A DNA stretch of 64,000 nt from Phlebopus portentosus (Eukaryota > Basidiomycota > Agaricomycetes > Boletales > Boletinellaceae). The stretch is taken from positions 310,001 through 374,000 of the forward strand of contig JAYXKI010000014.1 of NCBI GenBank assembly GCA_037892935.1, given 5' to 3'. The translations under genes were made by a program, and so were the position numbers. Position 1 is the first letter of the stretch. Every line of letters begins with the position of its first letter. Positions 56,501-64,000 of this stretch are shown here, one piece after another. The notes below the pieces were generated by a model, which was not told the origin of the DNA, did no database searches, and worked only from the letters and a program-made list of their open reading frames with translations.

Positions 56501-57026
56501 ACGGTTCAATGGCTCCATTCTTGATTTTCTCGCGAATCAGGTTGATGGTACGCTCGAGAATACCCGGAGGAATAGGTATGTTCTTGTGTACCCACGGTAC
56601 ATGCGGTACCGTCGGGATGCGAATCGGATCGAAGTATTGCGCATCGAAACTACCCCGTTCCGCTTCCGTCCACGCTAGTGCTCCTTCCTGCAGCATAAGT
56701 AGGTTAGCAACTAGCAGCCTTTCTTCGGGCCATAAGAACTGATTCTCGTCAATCCTGAGGGCTTCAAACCGCTCCTTCGTAAGTCTGCCTATGGGCATAA
56801 ACGGTTTCGGTTTCTTTGGTATTTCGGGCAGTCCTTCGAGCGGGTTCGGATGCCTCCTTCGAACGATCCGAAATTCTTCTGGTAGTACCCCGGGGACGGG
56901 CCGTACTTTCTGAGCGACGTGTTTGTACATGAGTACCGCCGGGTCGTCGTCGTCCGGGGTCTCTAGAATACATGATCTATAAGGTCGATTTGAATAGTCA
57001 GTAGCGAAACGCATTGGGTCTTTCAT
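53586..57026 (-). pseudogene. Pol of element D with four premature stops
   Basis: One frame from 57026 to 53586 contains RT (SNSSYRSR, stop, FCLVKKDG; then LPMGYTNSLQ), RNase H (AVDSSIIGVGWYLG and YSQPKIELYGLF), the integrase zinc module (CHECQVRQ), the core HIDTKVM, LVTDNGKPF and SRANRIVERRHYDV, and a GPY/F-like end. Four stops break it, at 56475 (TAG for TGG), 54489 (TGA for CGA), 54231 (TGA for TGG) and 53892 (TGA for CGA), judged against the conserved sequence and element B. The RT active site reads YADN at about 56140 (YIDD in element B), so the last Asp of the YxDD motif has become Asn, again one G-to-A change. Confidence 0.9.
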
Positions 57027-57151
57027 CAGCTTCCGAAGCTGGTTACTAAATAGCGAGGTGAAAGTGTTGGAAACATCAATAGAATAGATAGAAAACGTAT
57101 TGTTGAGGCTTGAACATGAATAATCGCCTACGTCTCGCTGACGTCTTATTA

Positions 57152-59755
57152 TCAGTTCCTCGACGTCTGCTGAAAACCCTGTTGCGCAATGTTGCGCAAC
57201 ACGTTCCGAATTCCGGTCGCGACCTTACTATGTCGATTCCTGTCATTGGGGTCTGATAGCGTTATATGCTGGTCTCCCGAGGTATAATCCTTGGTTTCGC
57301 ATTCAGTTACTGCGAAGAAGGGTCGTCCGAGTAGCGCCTGGAACGGTGCCTGATGAACGACATGCACTTGCAGGGAAAGATCAATCCCGGCTATTGTAAA
57401 CTTGGCGTTCGGGATTAGTCCTACGGTGGCTGACTTCACTGTGTCCGCCATCTCGATGGTCGTGCTCTGGTCTGGTGATAGGGGCACTTGAAGTTTTTCC
57501 CAAACGTCTTCCCTAATCAGACACACTGCTGCGCCTTGATCGAGTACGCACTCCACTTCCATCGCGTCCTCCACTACGGCTGTAATCGTATGAAGGGGGA
57601 GAGTTGCTTCCGCGGTCACTCCCGACGTTCCGATGGACAGAATCGAGTCCTCAGGTTGTTGCGATGCGGTTCCGCACAGTTGCGTGGCGTAACTCGGCGA
57701 TTCAACGAGATTCACATCGGCAGCGTTATATCTCTTTGCGGTAGTGAGTTCCTTTAGTTGCTTTCGTAGTTCGGGGGCGATTGATAACAGTTCCCTTTGG
57801 CTAAGCGTAATGCTCGTGTCGAGCGTCCGAGTGAGCACGTTAGAGACAGCGTTAGAATCTTCAACGGGGACTATGTAGCGGTATTGGGGTTGGGGGTTCG
57901 AGGGTTTTCTAATATTATCCCGCTGCGGTGACGAACATGAAACCGCCGGGGACTTAGGAATAGGGGGTGGTGACTGCTGCGCCTTCGAAGCCCCTCTTCC
58001 CGGCGGTCCCACCTTAGTCGGAATGACTACTCCGTCGAACTTCTGCCTTTTACCAGTCGCCGCTTTCTTCTTTGCCTCGTTGAGCAAGATTTCTAAACGT
58101 TCCACTTCGTAATTGGTCTCTTCTGTCTGATCCTCGCCGATTTCCTGGAGCATAGCTGATGCTATCGGCTCGGCTGGGGTTCCCGGGTGCTCAGCGACTT
58201 CGATGATGTTGACTGGATGTGATGGGTTCGGCTTTAGCAAGTTGTCAATTCGCTCCATCAGGTTCCGGCCCGAAACCCTACTTGATACGAAGGCTCCGTT
58301 TGGCATGACTACTCGTCCGTTCGAGTCACGTAGACACTTTCCGGCCTGGATATACTCGAGTACCTTCGGGCACGACCTTATAAAGTGGCCGGGATCGCTG
58401 CAGAATGCACATCCGGGCGTGCGAGCCAATGGGGCCGGTTGCGGACCTGTTGCGATTCGAGGGCCCTGGCCTCTAGTGAGCGATTCCAGTGTTACCTGAA
58501 AACCCTTCAGCATTTCCCAAACTTTACTCAAGTCCATTTCTTCCTTCTTGACGGTCATTCCATGTCCTCCCGACGATGCGCTCATCGTTGTGCTCGTTCC
58601 GCCGCTCATCGGGTCGGATCCGATCTGATCGACTGCGGATCCCGAAAGAATGTACATAGCTGCGTTTGCTACTTTCTCAATGTCGTAGGGGTCGCCCCTC
58701 TCGTGGTCCGGGTCCTTGATTTCGAGCCTTTGCAGGATATCCTTCCTAGTCTGGCCCGAAATGCCTCAAAGAAACGCGAATTTCGAGTCGTTCTCGGTAA
58801 GTTTGTTGCTGGCAACTAGATACCTGGCTCTGCGTAGGAACTCGCGATGATAAGTGCCGAATTCATCTCTGGTGTGAATACCTTTTTCGGCCCATTCAGC
58901 GATGAACTGCTCCAACTCGCCCCTAGAGTATCTCTTGCCGTCTGCCAAACTTGGATAAAGCTTCTTGACGGCCGTTTTGAAATCTCCGATGCTCGCAGGG
59001 GTGGCAGAAACTTCGGGGAGGGTCTCCCATACTTCTGCAACGTCAGTCTTCGCATAGTACAGGTACCCACGTCTGATGGTAGTCAACGCATCCCAGTTGG
59101 AATCTATTGCGATCGCATCCACGTCGTCGAAGAAGCGGAACAGTTCCTTCGGATCGGAACCATCGAATACCGGTGCTCTCTTGTCACCTCGAAGAGGTGG
59201 TCTAACTGCAGCCATCTGGTTCGATATACGCTGCAACTGCTGATAATTGGTCTGAAGTTGGTTAAGGATCTGCAGGTTACTTCCCAGTCCTTGGAGGTGG
59301 TGAGCGAGAGTTAATCCGCTTGGTTGCGACTGTTGCGCAAGCGGATCGACTTGGATCGCTTGATCGGAGGTTTGAGGCTGTCTGAGCCTAGCGGGGTCTG
59401 GGTAATCGAGTCGAACAGTGATATCCTCAGGTGACGAGGATTCTTGCTCGGAGAATTCGGTAGGTAGATCAGTTTCTTGGAAACTAAAAGGAGACGATTC
59501 GGCCGACGGCTCGAACGATGGTAGGGTACTGGACTCGGTTAGGGGTGAAGGTTGAATTACTGAAGAACTTAGCGACGATGCTGTGGTGCTTCTAGCGCTT
59601 GCCCTCTGCCTAGGTGTCCAAGGTGTGACTTGGGGTAAGGCTTGGTGAACTACGGGGATACGGGCTGATTGGCTTCGGGTAGTCCGAGTACTACCTGGAG
59701 TTTGGTTACTCGTTTTGGATGAACAGTGAATTTCCCCCCTCGCCGGGGGCTCCAC
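57152..59755 (-). pseudogene. Gag-protease of element D with one premature stop
   Basis: A single frame runs from 59755 (GTG, no ATG) to 57152. The Gag core includes RGDKRAPVFDGSDPKELFRF. TGA at 58766-58768 follows KFAFL, where an arginine codon CGA is likely. The zinc knuckle CAFCSDPGHFIRSC lies at about 58413-58372. The protease has VECVLDQGAAVCLIR and FQALLGRPFF; the usual DSG or DTG reads DQG. Unlike in element B, protease is fused to Gag in one frame. Confidence 0.85.
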
Positions 59756-59756
59756 T
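59735..59756 (-). other. Candidate primer-binding site of element D
   Basis: On the minus strand TGGAGCCCCCGGCGAGGG lies just inside the LTR, close to TGGAGCCCACCGCGAGGG of element B. It helps fix the LTR edge. Confidence 0.55.
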
Positions 59757-60417
59757 TGATGGCCCTTACACGATAGTTCTGTCTCATACGCCTCGAGTCT
59801 CCTGCTCTGCAGTCGTACCCGAGCCCAGTGTGATCAGTTCAACCCGTGTTGAAGTCAGAGGCCCTCATCTCTCCCCCCCTACGCCTCTACGCAAGGTCTC
59901 ACTTGAGTCCCTTGCATATCGCTTCGTTCCGCGTCGTATCGCTTCGTTTCGTTTTGTAACCCACCGAAACCCGTCGTAACTCGTCGTAACCCGTTATATC
60001 GTGTCGGATCCTCGAAAGGATCACCTTCGTATCGTCAGCGCTTAGGGGAAGTCCTTCTCTAAGCTTCGTCTCATCGTCTTCCGCCTCCAGGGTTCGAATC
60101 CATCGAGGGATTACCTGTGAGGACATCAATTACCTTCGCACCGCCACCGCCGATCCCCCTTGCTTCGACTTCTCCCGCCTTGCTTCTTCGCCTATCTCCT
60201 TTAATCCAATCCCCCCCCCTCGCATACATCCAGCAGCCTTCAATCCCATTTCTCCTCCATCCCTTCCGGAACTGCTCCGGAACCCAGATCGACGCATCAG
60301 CGCTTCTCTAGTTTTCCCCCAAAGTCACCCTTCTCTTTCCCACTCATTTTTATCTTACCGAACAGCCCCCAAGAACTGTGACACTCCTCAGCTATCAGAC
60401 AGTGCACAGGAGTTTCA
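59757..60417 (-). repeat. Right-hand (5') LTR of element D
   Basis: It starts TGATGGCCC next to the candidate primer site and ends CAGGAGTTTCA at 60417. It contains many CGTTTCG/CGTCGTA words (59,920-60,000). The same last 11 bases end solo LTR F, which supports a shared lineage. At 661 bp it is much shorter than F (1,628 bp) or the LTRs of B, so an internal deletion is possible. Confidence 0.65.
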
Positions 60418-61529
60418 CCGAACATCGTGGACATCCCGCGGTGGCGGCCAATCCATTATTGCCTTGACCCTGGATGCATCTGGGACTCGGCCGACGTAAT
60501 TACAGGTGTGTCCTACAATGACTGCTTCTGGTGCGGCGATGATGAGTTTCTTACCCGAGACAGTGGCGCCGACTACTTTAAGGCATTGGAGGACGCGGTT
60601 GACATCATTGAGGTGTTCCCAGATGAAGCAGCGGATGTTTGGGTTCCCCGGAATGCTTTCGTATTTTCCGGCGGCAAGCTCGTATTGGGATTTAGGGCCT
60701 TTTACAGGAATATCGTCGATGTATGGGATACAGACGTGGGGTATCTCATCTTTGAGGACGAACGTGACGTCGGCGTGCATAATTTGTTGCGAGTTGGTGT
60801 ATCCCATAGGAATCGAGGTGAGGCGAAATGCGCCGAGAGGTGTTTGGAATGTTGTGAGATCGTGGGATCATACGTCGAGCTTTCTCTGGTCGAAGGCGAC
60901 GAATAGATCGAGTGTGGTGTAGCAGGCATGGCCACCGAAGGTCTCGGCGATGTGTTCTGTGGGGTAAGGGATGGAGGGGTCGCGTATGGAGACTTTGTTG
61001 AGTGGCTGGAGATCGTGTACAAGCCGAAGGGATTTTCCATCCTTTTTAATGACGCAGAACCATCGGGAGCGGTAAGAGGAATTGGACGGCTCGTAGACAC
61101 CGGAGTTAATTTTGTCTTTGATTATGCGGACCACTTCGTTGAAGATGCCCGGCAGAATAGGGATGTTTTTCATTACCCACGGCGTATGGTCGACAGTAGG
61201 AATTAGAACCGGCACGAAGTATTGATAGTCAAGGGAGCCCTTTTCTGTTTCGTCCCAAGCTAGGCCGTCTTCGTGTTGTAGAAGGGTCCAGTAGGCGAGG
61301 TTCTTTTCTTCCTCACTGAGGAAGCCTGTTGGGTCGATGTCTAGGACGTCAAAGCGTTCTTGTGTAAAGCGGCATCCTGGAATGAACTCCGGCGGATCGA
61401 TAGGGAGCTTCGGTAGATCTGTGAGCGGCTGCGGGTGTGATTTGCGTATGATGTGGTAGTCCTCTGGAAGGGTCGCCGATATAGGTTTGGTTCGTTGGGC
61501 GACCTTTTTGTACTTGTAGGCGTGCCCGG
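60418..61529 (-). pseudogene. Pol fragment of copy E (reverse transcriptase region)
   Basis: It includes SNSSYRSRWFCVIKKDGKSL, IPMGYTNSQQ and YIDDIPVKGP. TGA at 60868-60870 replaces the CGA of element B (LDV-R). It is cut on the left at DVHDV(R) by element D and on the right at PAG/GHAYKYKK by F. Confidence 0.9.
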
Positions 61530-63157
61530 TGAAGAGTAAGTCTGAAGCTTGGGAACGTACGGAGTCGTTACGACCAGTTCTGCGGTGTTCCGACTGGTTT
61601 CGCTCTGTTTCGACTGGTTTCGCTCGAACGAGTGAACTTAGCAAGAACACCATAGTCCAGATGGCACATGCACCGTTCTTTGATCGGCCATCAAGATGGG
61701 AGAATCACGGCATCGAGTTTGCACGCGTCGATCACAAGTCTCCGGACCTCGGATCCGCATTCCAGACAAAGAGATTTGACCCTGCAACCTTGTCCTCAGT
61801 CCCTCTCCTTTGTTAAACATCGCAGACTTACTTTGTCAGGCTAGCCAGAGCCCTTCCGAGTCGTTTCCCCGAGTTCCGCTTCGTTCCGCTCAAAGAGACC
61901 CGGTTCCGAAGGTTCCGCACATTTTCTGACCTTTCTATATGCGTCCCCTTTAATCCATTATGCTCTCGTTCCAGACATGCTTAGTATTGTTTCTTTTGAC
62001 CTATGTGTCCCTTAAACCATTCCTATGCGCTCCTCTCCTTGGTAGATAGTGATATGCGTTCCCTTTTCTTTATGACGTAGGTTCTCTGACCGCTGGGAGG
62101 CTCAGTCTTGGACGTTTAGTATAAATATAGCACGACTCTCGTAGTAGAGGGACAGCTTAGTCGGAGCTTAGTGGGAGCTTAGATTGCAGTTCTCACATCG
62201 TCTCAAAGCCTCTCGACCTCTAGTCTACTTGTTCGTTGTGGACTCTCTCGTCTCTATAGTCTAATATACGACATTTCGTGTTCTGTACAGTCGATCGGTG
62301 ATCTCTCTTCGCAGTAGAGCCGTTCGTGTGTTCGTATAGTTCGCCGTCATCGTATAAAGGCTTCTCTATCTCCTCTCACCCGAAACAAGACCCCCTCACG
62401 TGTTTCGATCCGTTTCGCCCGGTTTCGCTCGTAACTCAGTTACTCCGCATGCCGCTCGCATTTGGTCTCGCAACACCTTCTCCTCTCCATTGTCGTCGGG
62501 AAAGGACACCATATCACCCCTTTCCTCTTGACTTTCCACTCTCCGCTTCCTCAAGACCAGCCCAGTGCTATTCCGCATCGTTTCGATCGGAAACGGTCGG
62601 TTTTATCGTCCCACACGTATCCTTCGATTCTCTCAGTCCCCTTCCATCATCGTTTTGCACCTCCATTCCTCACATCACATTTCAACACACTCAGCAATTG
62701 TCCTTCGTCCATCGAATTGCATTTCGAATCGTTACGCCGCGTTCCGACACTTAAGACTACGAGTGAGATCGACTGCAGTCGCTTACCAGTGTGTTAGCAC
62801 AGTCGATTAGTCACGTTCGGGTTGGTGGTTTGACTAGCGTAGCTTAGTTAGTTTAGTTCTTGTGCCTTGGGTTAGTCGGCTTTAGTCCAGAGCTCGCAGT
62901 TGAGCCGGAGAGTCGATTTAGCCTTTGCACCGCCACCGTCAATCTCGGGAGAAGCCTACCCTCGGAATTCCTCCTCGAGCGCTTCCCTCATATCCCCGGT
63001 TCTCACCAAGCCCTTCCATTGTCTATCCATATTTCCCTCCACTCCTTCGTGCCCTTAGCTCGGGTGTAATTCTCTGCTGACCGTTTGAAGGTATTCTAGG
63101 GCAGCCCCTCGAACTATACACTCCCTGTCCGGCATCAGAACGTCTACAGGAGTTTCA
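61530..63157 (-). mobile_element. F: solo LTR, 1,628 bp, 4-bp duplication CCGG
   Basis: TGAAGAG..GTTTCA, flanked by CCGG at 61526-61529 and 63158-63161. Removing it and one CCGG restores the element B sequence exactly. It has no gag-pol inside. On the plus strand TATAAATATAG (about 62110) followed by GA-rich repeats looks like a core promoter, but the element family reads on the other strand, so this may be chance. Short frames inside it show no motif. It arose most likely by recombination between two LTRs of a D-like element. Confidence 0.85.
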
Positions 63158-63456
63158 CCGGCCGGTTGAGCGGCCTTGGTATTAAGAGTGCTGTTGGAGC
63201 GGGGTATTCGGTTGTGTACGGGAAGTGATTCATCGTCGAAAATAGAGTTAATGAAGAAGGCTGGATGTTTTTGGGCTTTGTTCTGGGCTGTGAAACCCTT
63301 TTCGGCGGATTGATCAGAAAATGAGGTGGAGATATCTATGGTGCAGGGATTGAAGGCGATATTTACAGTCGCCGGGCCATGATGGAGCACATATGCATCA
63401 GGTATGGTTGGGGGTATACGCCGCATATGTTCCGGCGGACACCGCTGGGACGTCAT
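63158..63456 (-). pseudogene. N-terminal pol fragment of copy E
   Basis: From ATG 63456 (sharing ATGA with the protease stop) it matches the start of element B pol (PPEHMRRI..DAYVLHHGPA, then PAFFINSIFDDESLPV) up to the F insertion. Confidence 0.9.
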
Positions 63457-63965
63457 TGTCTAGGGGGGCGCTGTTTTTCTGTCCCGGCGCCGCGCTGAAT
63501 CGTCAGGATCGACATGGTTTCATTCATATCGGAATGAGTAAGGTATAGCGTCTGTTCGCCGTCAGCCTCGTCTATGACCTGCGCCCTAGTGTGTACGAAA
63601 AACGGCCGGCCTAATAGTAACTGAAAGGGGGCCTTTTCGATGACCTGGACTTGGACAACAATAGAGAAGGCGCCTATGGTGAGTCTGACGCGAGGGATGA
63701 GTCCCACCGAGCGTGAGGTTTGTCTGTCGGCGGTTTCTACTGTGATTGCTTGGCTCATTATCGTTGGGGAGCCGAGGTCCTTCCATACCTCTTTTGGCAC
63801 AGCGATAAATGTCGACCCCGAGTCGAGCAAGGCCTTTACTTTGAATTTATCATCAAGCCAGACCTCGATTTCGCGGAGGGGGATGTTTGGCGGGGCGACG
63901 GATGGATCTTCATCGCCGAAGTTGACCGGCGAGGTGGGCTTTGGGATTGAGGCGTACATTGCCAT
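63453..63965 (-). CDS. Protease frame of copy E (170 aa)
   Basis: Same length and layout as in element B, with ALLDSGSTFIAVP and LLGRPFF. It is open throughout, and its stop overlaps the pol ATG. The rest of the element is broken, so it is probably unused. The gag end begins just beyond, near the right edge of the window. Confidence 0.85.
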   Translation of the reverse strand: MAMYASIPKPTSPVNFGDEDPSVAPPNIPLREIEVWLDDKFKVKALLDSGSTFIAVPKEVWKDLGSPTIMSQAITVETADRQTSRSVGLIPRVRLTIGAFSIVVQVQVIEKAPFQLLLGRPFFVHTRAQVIDEADGEQTLYLTHSDMNETMSILTIQRGAGTEKQRPPRQ

Positions 63966-64000
63966 CTCGTGATCAGGATTTTCCCTAATTAGTTCTCGGC

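Larger units (their letters stand above)
49986..60417 (-). mobile_element. Element D: dead relative of element B, left end missing
   Basis: The minus-strand order is LTR (60417-59757), gag-protease (59755-57152), pol (57026-53586), then the convergent antisense gene (51041-52982). No matching LTR is seen to the left, where an inverted repeat lies instead, so the left boundary is uncertain (51041 at the latest, perhaps the inverted repeat). Five premature stops in gag-pol make it non-autonomous. The right LTR joins copy E exactly at CCGA, suggesting that D originally inserted into E. Confidence 0.8.
60418..64000 (-). mobile_element. Copy E: partial element of the B family, interrupted by solo LTR F, running off the window
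   Basis: 60418-61529 matches element B at about 29424-30532, and 63162-64000 matches B at about 30534-31380, with differences that are mostly transitions. It begins abruptly at the LTR of D and is split by F. It contains the N-terminal part of pol, the protease and the end of gag. Confidence 0.92.

Noticed and set aside
61530..63157. F as a full gene-bearing element
   Set aside because: No frame over 150 codons and no Gag, Pol or transposase motif; TG..CA ends and 4-bp duplicates fit a solo LTR.
1..64000. CRISPR arrays, rRNA and tRNA genes
   Set aside because: No regularly spaced short repeats with unique spacers were seen, which is expected for a fungus. No convincing cloverleaf with A and B boxes or rRNA core sequence was recognised by eye; a tRNAscan-type search would be needed to exclude tRNAs fully.

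Overview
The window looks like nuclear DNA of a filamentous basidiomycete, probably an Agaricomycete. Genes are dense and split by introns of about 50-70 nt with GT..AG ends. The recognisable host proteins (heme oxygenase, Cdc37, Ebp2, a protein-kinase-like family) are fungal in style. The right-hand 47 kb is a nested pile of Ty3/Gypsy LTR retrotransposons. Species assignment is inference only.

Layout. (1) 1-13.3 kb is a host gene island: a CCCH zinc-finger gene with four fingers, a decayed protein-kinase-like gene, a heme oxygenase, the Hsp90 co-chaperone CDC37, and the ribosome-biogenesis gene EBP2 on the minus strand. EBP2 is convergent with CDC37 and has two apparent 1-nt homopolymer deletions. 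(2) 13.3-16.5 kb is AT-rich and essentially gene-free. (3) 16.5-49.0 kb is a decayed Argonaute locus on the minus strand, holding pieces of at least three copies. Two chromodomain Ty3/Gypsy elements of one family have entered it: element A (17076-38214, target duplication CCCTG) and element C (40455-48719, target duplication AGGTG). Element A is split by element B (21307-35795), a large, young, apparently intact Gypsy element with 1,715-bp LTRs on the opposite strand. Element C is split by a 1.6-kb TG..CA element G. (4) 49.0-51.5 kb holds AT-rich sequence and a head-to-head inverted repeat. (5) 51.0-64.0 kb holds element D, a relative of B killed by stop codons. D joins E, a broken second copy of the B family that is also interrupted by solo LTR F.

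The most unusual signal is shared by B and D. Between the end of pol and the 3' end of the element each carries a multi-exon gene on the strand opposite to gag-pol. Both genes have only phase-0 introns, a low-complexity region, a basic nuclear-localisation-like patch and a Zn2Cys6-type cysteine cluster near the C terminus (CX2CX6CX7-8CX2CX6C). In D this gene is open throughout although gag-pol has five premature stops. Element B also carries a further uncharacterised reading frame on its own sense strand.

Decay of the older elements is dominated by C-to-T and G-to-A transitions, often at CpG. Nearly every premature stop fits a single such change (TGG to TGA/TAG, CGA to TGA, CAA to TAA). This points to a RIP-like or methylation-linked mutation process. 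The B lineage makes 4-bp target duplications of the form CCGN, while the chromoviruses make 5-bp ones.
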